In this document: positions 1 to 7,992 of the stretch, in pieces
Numbering within the stretch: position 1 is the first letter of the stretch
Layout: every line of letters begins with the position of its first letter
Assembly (NCBI GenBank): GCA_013152695.1
Contig: JAADFV010000429.1
Span: forward strand, 1-13,468
Source of the DNA: Chloroflexota bacterium
GTDB lineage: Bacteria > Chloroflexota > Anaerolineae > J102
DNA: 13,468 bases
Direction: 5' to 3'
Translations under genes and position numbers: made by a program
Notes under the pieces: model-generated
Seen by the model: the letters and a program-made list of their open reading frames with translations, nothing else
The model's database searches: none
Told to the model about the DNA's origin: nothing

Positions 1-609
1 GATGCTCTTTTCCCCCGCAGCCAGTTGCTCATCCTTGCCGCCAACCAAAATCAGCTAACGACGGCCGATGTACAACTGCAACGAGAGGGCAGGCGCCTGG
101 AAATTCACAATCGTAGCGTCTATCCTCTTCTTTTGGATGATTTGCGGATGGCGGGGAAGGTGCGGGAACTGGGGATGATGATCAAGGAGGGGGATAGTTT
201 CGCGATTTATCTCGATCATCCTTCGACCGAACCCTGCGAATTGCACTGCCAGATCGTTCAACATCTCGACATCATCCTCCCCCGGCGTACGACTCTCCTG
301 CGATATCGCACCGAGACTGCCGAAATCCTCCCTATTTTTGACGTAGGCATTCTCTTGCAGAGTTCTGCAGCAGAGCAGGCGCGGGAGGAAGAGTTACGCT
401 GGGAGTTACGTCAGCATCCTCATAATGCCCTGGCCGCGGCCAGTCTCGGGCGTTTGCTTTATCGCCAGGGACGCTGGCGCGAAGCAGAGCAGTATATGCA
501 ACAGGCCTTGCACGCGCCCAAAGCCTTGCCTGACGGTGGCCAGCGTGTGCGACTGGAATTGAGCCAATTGCGGCGACGGCAGGGAGAGCCCACGGGTACA
601 GCAATATGA
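1..609 (+). CDS. TPR-containing protein, 5' end cut off by the window
   Basis: The reading frame is open from base 1 to the TGA at 607-609, so the real start probably lies outside the window. A TTG at 25 would be the first in-frame start but has no ribosome-binding site. The N-terminal part visible here (about 120 residues) looks like a beta-rich domain and I do not recognise it. The C-terminal part, starting around '[19 protein letters not shown]', reads as tetratricopeptide-type helices: the pattern '[26 protein letters not shown]' compressed over about 34 residues, with small residues and a Gly-Arg-Trp turn at the expected spots. The protein ends in a basic helix. Its stop overlaps the start of tsaD by 4 bases (ATGA), which indicates translational coupling in one operon. 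TPRs mediate protein-protein contacts; the partner is unknown. Confidence 0.7.
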   Translation, partial: DALFPRSQLLILAANQNQLTTADVQLQREGRRLEIHNRSVYPLLLDDLRMAGKVRELGMMIKEGDSFAIYLDHPSTEPCELHCQIVQHLDIILPRRTTLLRYRTETAEILPIFDVGILLQSSAAEQAREEELRWELRQHPHNALAAASLGRLLYRQGRWREAEQYMQQALHAPKALPDGGQRVRLELSQLRRRQGEPTGTAI

Positions 610-1667
610 CTTTGATTTTAGGTATCGAAACATCGTGTGATGAGACAGCGGCCGCGGTCGTGGCTGACGGCCGCAACATTCTCAGTAATGTCGTTGCTTC
701 TCAGATCGAGTTGCATCGTCAATATGGCGGCGTTTTTCCGGAAATGGCTTCACGGCAGCATATTCTCACGATTCTGCCAGTCATACGGCAGGCTTTGGCT
801 GACGCCGGTGTCGGCTGGTCTGATATCGATGCTATTGCTGTTACGCGCGGCCCCGGTTTGGCCGGTTCGCTACTGGTCGGGATCAATGCTGCCAAAGCCG
901 CGGCCTGGATGCAAGGCTTGCCCTTAGTAGGTATCAATCATCTAGAAGGACACATTTACGCCAACTGGGTCGAAGCGGTAGGTAACCGCCCGCATAAGAC
1001 CTTTCCCGTCTTGGTTCTGATCGTCAGTGGAGGCCATACGGAGCTGGTACTCATGCAAGATCATGGTCGGTACCGGCGTCTGGGGGGCACCATCGATGAT
1101 GCGGCGGGGGAGGCTTTTGATAAGGTTGCGCGCTTGCTGGGTTTAGGGTATCCTGGAGGTCCAGCCATTCAAGAAGCAGCCAACCACGGTAACCCCAGCG
1201 CCTATCCTCTTCCGCGCGCCTGGTTGAGCGGCAGTCACGATTTCAGCTTTAGTGGCCTGAAGACGGCTGTTCTCCGCCTTGTGCAAAAATTGGAGGGAGT
1301 CAGTGCCGAGGGTGAGCGAAAATTGACACCCGGTGCTGCTCTGCCCCCGAACATCGTCGCCGATCTGGCAGCCTCTTTCCAGGAAGCTGTCGTGGATGTG
1401 CTGGTGACAAAGACGTTGGCTGCAGCAGTCGAAACTGGAGTGACCGAAGTCTGCCTGAGTGGTGGCGTGGCGGCCAATGCTCGCCTTCGCCAGAGTTTTG
1501 AACAGCGCTCGACCATTCCTGTCGCAGCCCCACCCCTTTATTTGTGTACCGATAATGCCGTGATGATCGCAGCCGCCGGCTATTTTCGCTGGCGTCAGGG
1601 CGAACGGAGTTCCCTTCAGCTCGACGTGATTCCTAATCTTCCTCTTTTCTCGACAAACGAGGCGTGA
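606..1667 (+). CDS. tsaD: tRNA N6-adenosine threonylcarbamoyltransferase TsaD
   Basis: TsaD transfers the threonylcarbamoyl group from threonylcarbamoyl-AMP to A37 of ANN-decoding tRNAs, making t6A. It acts in the cytoplasm with TsaB and TsaE. The 353-residue protein is normal for the family. It starts with the typical '[14 protein letters not shown]'. The metal-binding motif HLEGH is at 112-116 (H112, H116). The nucleotide-binding segments are SGGHTELV (141-148), [16 protein letters not shown] (164-179), FSGLKTA (215-221) and SGGVAAN (285-291). The late metal-ligand Asp is D316 in CTDNAVM. The ATG at 606 overlaps the upstream stop as ATGA, and the TGA stop touches the start of the next gene, so all three genes are probably co-translated. 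All catalytic motifs are intact. TsaB and TsaE are not in the window. Confidence 0.97.
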   Translation: MTLILGIETSCDETAAAVVADGRNILSNVVASQIELHRQYGGVFPEMASRQHILTILPVIRQALADAGVGWSDIDAIAVTRGPGLAGSLLVGINAAKAAAWMQGLPLVGINHLEGHIYANWVEAVGNRPHKTFPVLVLIVSGGHTELVLMQDHGRYRRLGGTIDDAAGEAFDKVARLLGLGYPGGPAIQEAANHGNPSAYPLPRAWLSGSHDFSFSGLKTAVLRLVQKLEGVSAEGERKLTPGAALPPNIVADLAASFQEAVVDVLVTKTLAAAVETGVTEVCLSGGVAANARLRQSFEQRSTIPVAAPPLYLCTDNAVMIAAAGYFRWRQGERSSLQLDVIPNLPLFSTNEA

Positions 1668-2053
1668 TGATGAAACTATTTGAATTGGCGAAAAGAGTGG
1701 AATCGAGTGGTGAGGTGGCTTTGGGGCCAGAGGAGTCGGGCATGCTGACCACCTATCTGATTTACGGGGTTCTTGCTCCCGGGGAAACAGGACGGCGTAT
1801 TCGTCCCGGCAAGGGGCGGGAAGAAATTCTGTATCTGATCAACGGCGAGGCCCGGCTCGAAAAAGGGGGGCGGAATCCTCTGGAAATCGTGTGTAAGGGC
1901 GGCTCGGCGGTCACCTTACCCGAAGGAAGTGATTGCTGGCTAAGCAATCTCACCTCGAGACAGGTCGAGTATATCATTGCCGGGGGATTTACCGAACCCG
2001 TGCATTTTTTGCGTCAAGTACAAGAGAAAATGGGTGAGACAGGAGGAGAATAG
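1667..2053 (+). CDS. small cupin-domain protein with degenerate metal site
   Basis: A 128-residue single-domain protein. The second half fits the cupin barrel: E(x)6G ('EILYLINGEA') matches the end of cupin motif 1, and 'GSAVTLPEGSDCWLSN' fits motif 2, G(x)5PxG(x)2H(x)3N, except that Cys90 stands where the His should be. There is no HxH in motif 1 either, so the usual metal-binding His residues are absent. A catalytic dioxygenase or isomerase role is therefore doubtful; a ligand-binding or structural role is an inference. Three in-frame starts are possible: GTG 1664, ATG 1667 and ATG 1670. GAGG at 1659-1662 suits ATG 1670 best by spacing, whereas ATG 1667 gives the classical TGATG overlap with tsaD. 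The protein differs by at most two residues among these. It is the last gene of the tsaD operon. Confidence 0.75.
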   Translation: MMKLFELAKRVESSGEVALGPEESGMLTTYLIYGVLAPGETGRRIRPGKGREEILYLINGEARLEKGGRNPLEIVCKGGSAVTLPEGSDCWLSNLTSRQVEYIIAGGFTEPVHFLRQVQEKMGETGGE

Positions 2054-2085
2054 GAATTTGACTTACTTTCTCAGCTCCTGCTCAT

Positions 2086-2114
2086 TTGACAGAAAACCGT
2101 GAGCATGGTACTTT
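2086..2114 (+). promoter_or_regulatory. putative sigma-70 promoter (distal) of the aap operon
   Basis: A perfect TTGACA at 2086-2091 is followed, after 17 bases, by TACTTT at 2109-2114. TACTTT keeps the first two positions and the last T of the consensus -10. It lies just behind the cupin stop and would give a leader of about 170 bases before aapJ. No terminator is visible between it and the gene. Confidence 0.45.
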
Positions 2115-2174
2115 TTGCCTGCTGTTGGGCCACCGAAATACGTTCAGGAGAGGCATGAGCGCAGTTGGTTGGCC

Positions 2175-2202
2175 TTGCAGGGATTAGTTTTATGCTTATA
2201 TT
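2175..2202 (+). promoter_or_regulatory. putative sigma-70 promoter (proximal) of the aap operon
   Basis: TTGCAG (2175-2180), a 16-base spacer and TATATT (2197-2202; five of six matches to TATAAT). Initiation would fall near 2209, immediately in front of the inverted repeat at 2211-2257, so the repeat would sit at the very 5' end of the transcript or over the start site. This is an alternative, or an addition, to the distal promoter. Confidence 0.4.
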
Positions 2203-2210
2203 GGGTATTC

Positions 2211-2257
2211 ACAGAGCTTAAATCGAACTTTTTCATATATGCCTATTTAAGCTCTGT
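2211..2257 (+). repeat. 13-bp perfect inverted repeat in the aapJ leader
   Basis: The arms ACAGAGCTTAAAT (2211-2223) and ATTTAAGCTCTGT (2245-2257) are exact reverse complements, separated by 21 A/T-rich bases. The downstream arm ends 33 bases before the Shine-Dalgarno AGGAGG at 2291-2296. It could be an operator for a dimeric regulator, or a 5' hairpin in the mRNA. It is not followed by a clean T-run, so an intrinsic terminator is less likely. Confidence 0.7.
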
Positions 2258-2290
2258 TATTCTTTTCCATCTCTTCACACTTTCCTTAAA

Positions 2291-2296
2291 AGGAGG
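2291..2296 (+). promoter_or_regulatory. strong ribosome-binding site of aapJ
   Basis: Consensus AGGAGG, eight bases before the ATG at 2305. It is one of the strongest Shine-Dalgarno sequences in the window and fits the high expression usual for a periplasmic-type binding protein. It also fixes the start. Confidence 0.85.
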
Positions 2297-2304
2297 AAAC
2301 TCAG

Positions 2305-3396
2305 ATGTCCCGTAAGTTGATCGTTCTATTTGCTGTGTTCATTGTATCGGTCCTGGTCATCGGTGCTTGTGCTGCCCCCGCGCCGGCGGCGGAACCCGCT
2401 CCAGCCGAACAACAACCAGCGCCTGCCGAGCAGCCTGCTACCACCAGCACCCTCGCGGTGGTGCAAGAACGTGGCAAGCTGATTTGTGGTGCAAACCAAG
2501 CCGTTCCTGGTTTTGGTTTCTTGCAATCAGATGGTACCTTTGCTGGCTTTGATATCGATTTCTGTAAAGCATTAGCCGCTGCCGTTTTTGGTGACGCAGG
2601 TAAGGTCGAATATCGTCCTCTGAACGCCAAGCAGCGTTTTACAGCTTTGCAAGCAGGTGAAATCGATGTCCTCATTCGTAACACTACCTGGACCTTGACC
2701 CGTGACACCGAACTGGGTGCTAACTTTGCCCCAACGACATTCTACGATGGTCAGGGTATCACTGTGCGTAAGGATAGTGGTATCAACTCCTTAGAAGATT
2801 TAGAGGGTGCCTCCATCTGTGTGTCGGCCGGTACAACCACCGAGCTGAACCTGGCTGATCAGATGGCTGCACGTGGTATTAACTACACACCGGTTGTGTT
2901 CGAAACTGCTGACGAGACTACAGGTGCTTATCTCGATGGCCGTTGCGATGCCTACACTACCGATAAATCCGGTCTGGTAGCACGCATGTCACTCTTCCCC
3001 AATCCTGAAGAGCATAAGATTCTGGATGAAACCCTGTCGAAAGAACCTCTTGGCCCCGTTGTGCGCCAGGGCGACGATCAGTGGTTTGACATTGTGAAGT
3101 GGGTTGTTTTCGCCACATTCACAGGTGAGGAGATGGGTATCAATTCCCAGAATGTGGATGAGTACAAAGCCAATGCCACAGATCCGAACGTACGCAAGCT
3201 TTTGGGTCTGGAAGGCGACATGGGTGTGAAACTCGGTCTGAGCAATGACTGGGCTTACAACATCATCAAGCTTGTTGGCAACTACGCCGAGATCTATGAT
3301 CGAAATCTGGGTCCCGACACTGTCTTCAATCTGCCTCGTGGCCTGAATGCGTCGTGGGTTGATGGTGGTCTGCTCTACGCTCCTCCCATTCGCTAA
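2305..3396 (+). CDS. aapJ: general L-amino-acid ABC transporter, substrate-binding lipoprotein AapJ-like
   Basis: Extracytoplasmic solute-binding protein of the polar amino-acid uptake family (SBP_bac_3); it delivers amino acids to the AapQ/AapM permease pair. The 363 residues begin with a lipoprotein signal: hydrophobic stretch about 5-20 and lipobox I-G-A-C with acylated Cys22. An Ala/Pro/Glu/Gln-rich linker (23-46) follows, long enough to tether the domain off the membrane. The ligand domain starts near 48 with 'TLAVVQERGKLICG'. It shows the AapJ hallmarks GFDIDFCKA (81-89) and the segment around 'ALQAGEIDVLIRNTTWTLT' (114-132). The end, near 'NLPRGLNASWVDGGLLYAPP', is typical of AapJ rather than of GlnH. 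It is first in aapJQMP. Substrate range (broad L-amino acids) is assigned by family, not visible directly. Confidence 0.92.
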   Translation: MSRKLIVLFAVFIVSVLVIGACAAPAPAAEPAPAEQQPAPAEQPATTSTLAVVQERGKLICGANQAVPGFGFLQSDGTFAGFDIDFCKALAAAVFGDAGKVEYRPLNAKQRFTALQAGEIDVLIRNTTWTLTRDTELGANFAPTTFYDGQGITVRKDSGINSLEDLEGASICVSAGTTTELNLADQMAARGINYTPVVFETADETTGAYLDGRCDAYTTDKSGLVARMSLFPNPEEHKILDETLSKEPLGPVVRQGDDQWFDIVKWVVFATFTGEEMGINSQNVDEYKANATDPNVRKLLGLEGDMGVKLGLSNDWAYNIIKLVGNYAEIYDRNLGPDTVFNLPRGLNASWVDGGLLYAPPIR

Positions 3397-3413
3397 ACTT
3401 TTTCTCCATACCA

Positions 3414-3445
3414 ACGAAGGGAAGAGCTCACCCTCTTCCCTTCGT
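3414..3445 (+). terminator. hairpin between aapJ and aapQ (attenuator or mRNA 3'-stabiliser)
   Basis: Arms ACGAAGGGAAGAG (3414-3426) and CTCTTCCCTTCGT (3433-3445) form a perfect 13-bp stem with a 6-base loop, 17 bases after the aapJ stop. No T-tract follows (next bases CCCTAAC), so full termination is not expected. In binding-protein operons such a stem often lets the binding-protein mRNA accumulate above that of the membrane genes; that role here is inference. Confidence 0.65.
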
Positions 3446-3576
3446 CCCTAACAACGCCCACGCGGAAGGTGCCAACGACGCGGTTGAACTGGATGATGAG
3501 GTTGGTTTTAGAGGTTGGTCTGGCGTGTTGGGCGTTCTTCATTTACTGGATTCTGCGTTCAATATAGGGTAATGCC

Positions 3577-4758
3577 ATGACAACAAACATGTCTGAACAG
3601 TCTGCTGTTCCCTTTTGGCGAGATGAGCGTTACCTACAGGTGATAGCCCAGGTGGTGGTTGTCCTGGGAATTTTCGCCCTATTCTGGTGGCTCATCCATA
3701 ATTTATTGTCTGGACTGGAATCATTGGGGACACCGTTAAGTTTTCGTTTTCTGGGGCAAACAGCGCAGTTTGACATCGGGGAAACATCAATTGAATACAG
3801 CCGCAATAGCAGTTATGCTCGGGCTATTCTCGTCGGGCTGCTCAATACCATTAGGGTTTCCTTCATTGGCATTATCTTTGCCTCCCTTGTTGGTATTGTC
3901 GTAGGTGTGGCGCGACTTTCTACGAACTGGTTGGTGAGCCGGCTTGCTGCGGCGTATGTCGAAGTTCTGCGAAATATTCCTTTGTTGGTTTTCCTTATCT
4001 TTTTATCTTCGACAGTCTTTCATAAACTTCCTAAAGTGCAAGAAGCAGCCAAACTCGGTGAGTGGGCTTTCTTGACGAATCGAGGCATCTACCTCATCTG
4101 GCTACAACCCGCGGATGGCTGGTCGTTATACCGTTGGGTGTTGTGGCTGGGGGTGTTGGTGGCGGTAGTGATATCGGTTGTGCTTATTCGCCAGGGCAGG
4201 CGCACTGGGCGCATGCCTTTATACTGGTTGTGGTCTATCCTTGCCTTTATTGCCGTAGCCGTGGTGGGATGGTTTTTCATGCCATCGACGCCGCTTATCC
4301 CCGATATACCCAAGCTTGAGGGCCGTAATTTCCGGGGAGGACTTTCGCTTACCCCAGAATTTATGGCTATTTTTAGCGGCCTGGTCATTTACACCGGCGC
4401 CTTCATTGCCGAAGTAGTACGGGCAGGTATTCAGTCTGTGTCCAAAGGGCAACGCGAGGCAGCTGCAGCTCTGGGATTGAGCAGTTTTCTCACTTTACGA
4501 CTGATCGTCTTCCCCCAGGCTTTGCGAGTCATCATTCCACCGCTTACCAGCCAATACCTCAATCTCACAAAGAACTCATCGTTGGCAATTGCCGTAGGTT
4601 ACCCCGACCTGTTTGCCGTGGGGGGCACCATTATCAATCAGTCGGGACGTGCTGTGGAGATCATCCTTATTACCATGGGGGTTTATCTCAGTTTCAGTTT
4701 ATTGACATCGCTGTTCATGAACTGGTATAACCGTCACACAAAACTGGTGGAGCGTTAG
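3577..4758 (+). CDS. aapQ: general L-amino-acid ABC transporter permease AapQ-like
   Basis: First membrane subunit of the AapJQMP importer (HisMQ family of polar amino-acid permeases). 393 residues, the long form typical of AapQ. A first membrane helix lies at about 22-44, then an extracytoplasmic stretch. Further helices include about 84-112, 133-148, 187-205, 216-234, 262-282 and 360-382. The EAA loop that docks on the ATPase is clear at 290-314: 'KGQREAAAALGLSSF' through 'VFPQAL'. The preceding 'YVEVLRNIPLLVFLIF' (127-142) is also diagnostic. It follows aapJ after a 180-base gap that contains the hairpin. The ATG at 3577 has only a weak AGGG (3566-3569) upstream, which fits lower translation than aapJ. 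Two bases separate its stop from aapM. Confidence 0.92.
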   Translation: MTTNMSEQSAVPFWRDERYLQVIAQVVVVLGIFALFWWLIHNLLSGLESLGTPLSFRFLGQTAQFDIGETSIEYSRNSSYARAILVGLLNTIRVSFIGIIFASLVGIVVGVARLSTNWLVSRLAAAYVEVLRNIPLLVFLIFLSSTVFHKLPKVQEAAKLGEWAFLTNRGIYLIWLQPADGWSLYRWVLWLGVLVAVVISVVLIRQGRRTGRMPLYWLWSILAFIAVAVVGWFFMPSTPLIPDIPKLEGRNFRGGLSLTPEFMAIFSGLVIYTGAFIAEVVRAGIQSVSKGQREAAAALGLSSFLTLRLIVFPQALRVIIPPLTSQYLNLTKNSSLAIAVGYPDLFAVGGTIINQSGRAVEIILITMGVYLSFSLLTSLFMNWYNRHTKLVER

Positions 4759-4760
4759 TC

Positions 4761-5972
4761 ATGACAACTCAATATTCGTCCACTTCAGACATTTTACCGC
4801 CCCCCACCGAGCGCTACACTCTCCTGGGCTGGTTGCATAAGAATCTGTTCAGCGATTGGTTCAATAGTATTCTATCGGTTGTGGTTGGCTCCTTTGTCAT
4901 AGTCGTTTTGGTTGGTATCCTCAAGTGGCTCTTCGTCACGGCGCAGTGGGCAGCCATTAACGATAATATTGCTCTCTACATGAAAGGCCAGTATCCCGGG
5001 ACAGAGGATTGGCGTTTGTGGGTACTGCTTTATCTCGCCGCCCTGCTCATCGGTTCAATATGGAGCCTGTTTTTTCACCGCGTCGATGCCATTGCCTGGG
5101 TGCTTTTGTTTATTCCGCTTTTCCTAGCGGTATGGCTGTTCGCGTTAGGCAAGCCTTCCTGGTGGAATGTGCTCTTAGCCGACGCCTTTGGCATTATTGG
5201 CTATCTCTTTGGGCAGCGGTTTCCCAAGAAAGCAAAACGTCCTACCACATTCCTGCTGCTTTTGTACATGCCTTTGGTGATTTTATTGATCCGAGGCTTG
5301 GGTGAAGATGGTTTCTTGCCGCGTGTAGGCACTAATTTATGGGGTGGTCTCCTGCTTTCCTTGCTATTGGCGATCATCGGCATCGTTTTCTCTTTTCCGA
5401 TTGGTGTTATCTTGGCTCTGGGACGGCAATCGAAGATGCCAGCCCTAAAGATGCTCAGCATTGTCTACATCGAAGTAATTCGTGGTGTGCCTTTGATCAC
5501 TTTGTTGTTCATGGGTCAATTGATGCTACCCTTCTTCCTCCCGGCTGGAATCACTATCGACCGCGTCATCCGGGCTGTGGTCGCCATCATTATGTTTGCG
5601 GCAGCCTATATGGCTGAAAACGTACGTGGCGGCTTGCAGTCCATTCCCATCGGTCAGTACGAGGCAGCTGATGCCATCGGCCTCAACGGCGTTCAGAAGA
5701 TGATCAACATTATTCTGCCGCAGGCCTTGCGCACTGTCATTCCCGTCCTCGTAGGTCAGTTCATCGGCCTCTTCAAAGATACATCGCTGGTGGCTCTGGT
5801 TGGTCTTCTCGACCTATTGGGCATTGCCCGTGGCATTTTGGCTAATCCATCCTACATCGGTCGCCAGCTCGAAGTCTTCTCGTTCATTGCTCTAATTTAC
5901 TGGGTATTCAGTTACGCCATGTCCTACGCCGCCCGACGCCTGGAAATATCTCTGGGTGTGGGCGAACGCTAA
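4761..5972 (+). CDS. aapM: general L-amino-acid ABC transporter permease AapM-like
   Basis: Second membrane subunit, forming the heterodimeric channel with AapQ. 403 residues. Hydrophilic N-terminal tail (1-33), then helices at about 36-58, 86-104, 110-130, 137-150, 163-178, 194-219, 243-261, 270-285 and 371-391. The transport domain (about 190-395) has 'YIEVIRGVPLITLLF' (236-250) and the EAA loop 'GQYEAADAIGLNGVQ' to 'LPQALR' (298-324). It is clearly related to AapQ in its C-terminal half but diverges N-terminally, as in the family. It starts two bases after aapQ, so translation is probably coupled. The 67 bases between its stop and aapP are A/T-rich and show no hairpin. Confidence 0.92.
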   Translation: MTTQYSSTSDILPPPTERYTLLGWLHKNLFSDWFNSILSVVVGSFVIVVLVGILKWLFVTAQWAAINDNIALYMKGQYPGTEDWRLWVLLYLAALLIGSIWSLFFHRVDAIAWVLLFIPLFLAVWLFALGKPSWWNVLLADAFGIIGYLFGQRFPKKAKRPTTFLLLLYMPLVILLIRGLGEDGFLPRVGTNLWGGLLLSLLLAIIGIVFSFPIGVILALGRQSKMPALKMLSIVYIEVIRGVPLITLLFMGQLMLPFFLPAGITIDRVIRAVVAIIMFAAAYMAENVRGGLQSIPIGQYEAADAIGLNGVQKMINIILPQALRTVIPVLVGQFIGLFKDTSLVALVGLLDLLGIARGILANPSYIGRQLEVFSFIALIYWVFSYAMSYAARRLEISLGVGER

Positions 5973-6027
5973 TCATTATCATATCTGCTCAAGAAAATAA
6001 TACTAATCATCCCCACTAGGATAGATT

Positions 6028-6033
6028 AAGGAG
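6028..6033 (+). promoter_or_regulatory. ribosome-binding site of aapP
   Basis: AAGGAG six bases before the ATG at 6040. It supports that start and gives the ATPase gene its own efficient initiation after the 67-base gap behind aapM. Confidence 0.75.
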
Positions 6034-6039
6034 ACACAA

Positions 6040-6780
6040 ATGAGTGAACCTATCATCATCTGCCGAGATGTCCACAAATGGTATGGGCAATTTCATGCCC
6101 TCCGGGGCATCAGCATGGAAGTACAAAAGGGCGAAGTAATCGTCATCTTTGGCCCTTCTGGCTCTGGCAAATCTACCTTTATTCGTACCATCAACCGCCT
6201 GGAAGAACACCAAAAGGGCACAATTATTGTGGACGGCATTGAGCTGACCCACGATGTGCGCAATATTGCCGCCATTCGCAAAGAGGTCGGTATGGTCTTC
6301 CAGCAGTTCAATCTTTTTCCTCATCTAACGGTGTTGCAAAACATCACTTTGGGGCCAATCCAGGTGCGGAAGTGGAAGAAAGAAGATGCGGAAAAGATCG
6401 CCATGCAATTGCTCGAACGGGTGGGTATTCCTGAGCAGGCGGACAAGTACCCAGGCCAGCTTTCTGGTGGCCAGCAACAGCGTGTCGCTATCGCCCGCGC
6501 CATGGCCATGCAGCCCAAGATCATGCTTTTCGACGAGCCTACTTCGGCTTTGGACCCGGAGATGATTAAAGAAGTACTTGACGTAATGATGGAGTTGGCC
6601 CAGAGCGGGATCACCATGTTGGTGGTCACGCATGAGATGGGCTTTGCTCGTGCCGTTGCCGATCGTATGTTTTTCTTCGATCAAGGTCAAATCGTCGAGG
6701 CGGGTACACCGGAAGAAGTCTTCTATCATCCGCAGGAAGACCGTACCAAACTATTCCTTTCCCAAATTCTTCAGCACTAA
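6040..6780 (+). CDS. aapP: amino-acid ABC transporter ATP-binding protein AapP/GlnQ-like
   Basis: Cytoplasmic ATPase that powers the AapQM permease. 246 residues, the standard length. All nucleotide-binding elements are intact: Walker [10 protein letters not shown] (38-46), Q-loop FQQFNLFPH (87-95), signature LSGGQQQR (141-148), Walker B IMLFDE (161-166) with D-loop SALD (169-172), and switch His198 in VVTHEMG. The end '[23 protein letters not shown]' is characteristic of the polar amino-acid importer ATPases. It is the last gene of aapJQMP; a palindrome lies 19 bases after its stop. Confidence 0.95.
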   Translation: MSEPIIICRDVHKWYGQFHALRGISMEVQKGEVIVIFGPSGSGKSTFIRTINRLEEHQKGTIIVDGIELTHDVRNIAAIRKEVGMVFQQFNLFPHLTVLQNITLGPIQVRKWKKEDAEKIAMQLLERVGIPEQADKYPGQLSGGQQQRVAIARAMAMQPKIMLFDEPTSALDPEMIKEVLDVMMELAQSGITMLVVTHEMGFARAVADRMFFFDQGQIVEAGTPEEVFYHPQEDRTKLFLSQILQH

Positions 6781-6798
6781 GCAGGCATATTCGTGTGG

Positions 6799-6833
6799 CG
6801 TGGTACGTGGTGTCTGTCAGACCACGTACCACG
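6799..6833 (+). terminator. 13-bp palindromic hairpin after aapP, possible terminator
   Basis: CGTGGTACGTGGT (6799-6811) pairs exactly with ACCACGTACCACG (6821-6833) around a 9-base loop. A short TTTT (6841-6844) follows seven bases later, so it is a poor but possible intrinsic terminator. It marks the boundary between the aap operon and the M42 peptidase gene. Confidence 0.6.
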
Positions 6834-6874
6834 TGACGCGTTTTGAGGTATTAGGCAGAGGCCCAATTCGTGTC

Positions 6875-7921
6875 ATGAACAACCTTGCCATAGATCAAGC
6901 CTATCTGCTCGAAACCCTGACTAGCTTACTCAAAATTCCCAGCCCGACCGGTTATACCGACGCCGCTGCTGATTTTATCGAGCAACAATTGCAAAAGTTG
7001 GGTGTGCCGGGGCAACGCGACCGTAAAGGTGCTGTTATTACCACTGTGTCTGGGCTCGATAGCACGGCACCGCGAGCCCTTAGCGCCCATATCGACACAC
7101 TAGGTGCCATGGTCAAACGTATCAAGAGCAATGGGCGTTTACAACTCAGTGCCATCGGTTCCTTCGCCTGGAATACGGTCGAGGGTGAAGGTTGTCGGGT
7201 ATTTACAGCTGCCGGGGAGGAGATTGAGGGGAGTCTGCTCTTGACAAAGGCTTCACGACACGTGCACGGTGCCGCTGTAAATGATACCCGGCGCAGTGCT
7301 GAAGTGATGGAAGTGCGCCTGGATGAGAAGGTGTGTAACGCTGAGGAAACACAGGCCCTGGGGATCAGTGTGGGAGACTTTGTTGCTTTCGATCCACGTC
7401 TGGTTGTGTCTGATACCGGCTTTATTCGCTCTCGCCATCTCGATGACAAAGCTGGTGTGGCCTGCATTCTTACTGCAATCAAGGCCATGCAAGACGCGGG
7501 GATACAACCGGCCCAACGTACCACATTTCACTTCAGTCCTTACGAAGAAGTGGGGCACGGCGCCGCTACTGGTATTCCTTCAGATGTTGTGGATCTTGTT
7601 GCTGTGGATATGGCCGCCGTGGGGGAAGGGCAGGCTTCGGATGAGTTCCATGTGACTATTTGCGCCAAAGATTCGGGGGGACCATATCATTATGGACTCA
7701 GCCAGCATCTGCGCCAGCTCGCCTACAAGAACGACATTCCCTTTGTGGTTGACATTTATCCTTATTACGGCTCGGATGGAGAGGCCTACTGGCGTGCGGG
7801 GGGAAGCGGCCGCGTGGCTCTCATTGGTCCCGGCGTCGATGCTTCACATAATTATGAACGTACACATATGGAGGCACTCCAGGCCACGACGCGCTTGATC
7901 CTGGCCTATTTACTCTCGTAG
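6875..7921 (+). CDS. M42-family metallo-aminopeptidase
   Basis: Cytoplasmic dinuclear-metal aminopeptidase of the M42 (glutamyl aminopeptidase/tetrahedral peptidase) family, 348 residues. Expected metal and catalytic residues are all present: His72 and Asp74 in AHIDTLG, Asp190-Asp191 in RHLDDKAG, the catalytic Glu224-Glu225 in YEEVGHG, Asp245 in VAVDMA, and His331 in ERTHMEAL. The form 'KIPSPTG ... AHIDTLGAMVKRIK ... RHLDDKAGVA' resembles the M42 subgroup that includes the peptidase of the N-acetylglutaminylglutamine amide (NAGGN) osmoprotectant system. The NAGGN synthesis genes are not here, so I do not assign that role. The frame is open far upstream into aapP, but ATG 6875 lies behind the palindrome and matches the N-terminus expected for the family. 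Only weak purine-rich AGAGG (6857-6861) is seen upstream. Confidence 0.88.
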   Translation: MNNLAIDQAYLLETLTSLLKIPSPTGYTDAAADFIEQQLQKLGVPGQRDRKGAVITTVSGLDSTAPRALSAHIDTLGAMVKRIKSNGRLQLSAIGSFAWNTVEGEGCRVFTAAGEEIEGSLLLTKASRHVHGAAVNDTRRSAEVMEVRLDEKVCNAEETQALGISVGDFVAFDPRLVVSDTGFIRSRHLDDKAGVACILTAIKAMQDAGIQPAQRTTFHFSPYEEVGHGAATGIPSDVVDLVAVDMAAVGEGQASDEFHVTICAKDSGGPYHYGLSQHLRQLAYKNDIPFVVDIYPYYGSDGEAYWRAGGSGRVALIGPGVDASHNYERTHMEALQATTRLILAYLLS

Positions 7922-7992
7922 TGGTGCTATAAGGCGGGTTATTTCCTGTATCGCCGGTCATTTTTGGCGATTGATAACATTCATATCTTCCA

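Noticed and set aside
2115..2315. 66-codon open frame with TTG start in the aapJ leader
   Set aside because: No ribosome-binding site; it runs through the inverted repeat and the aapJ Shine-Dalgarno and overlaps the aapJ start in another frame. The product shows no domain pattern.
3446..3576. Possible promoter or peptide between the aapJ hairpin and aapQ
   Set aside because: TTGAAC at 3484-3489 has no convincing -10, and no frame with a ribosome-binding site is present.
6632..6874. Upstream extension of the M42 peptidase frame
   Set aside because: It reads out of frame through the end of aapP and across the palindrome; the product there is unlike any M42 N-terminus. ATG 6875 fits.
6952..7524. 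190-codon open frame on the minus strand inside the M42 gene
   Set aside because: Antisense to a gene with intact catalytic motifs; Ser/Arg-rich product typical of a shadow frame. The same applies to the other minus-strand frames (for example 332-679, 2301-2708, 2989-3414, 6325-6729).
7950..7971. Short hairpin ATCGCC/GGCGAT before the exporter ATPase
   Set aside because: Only six base pairs with a ten-base loop and no T-tract; could easily arise by chance.
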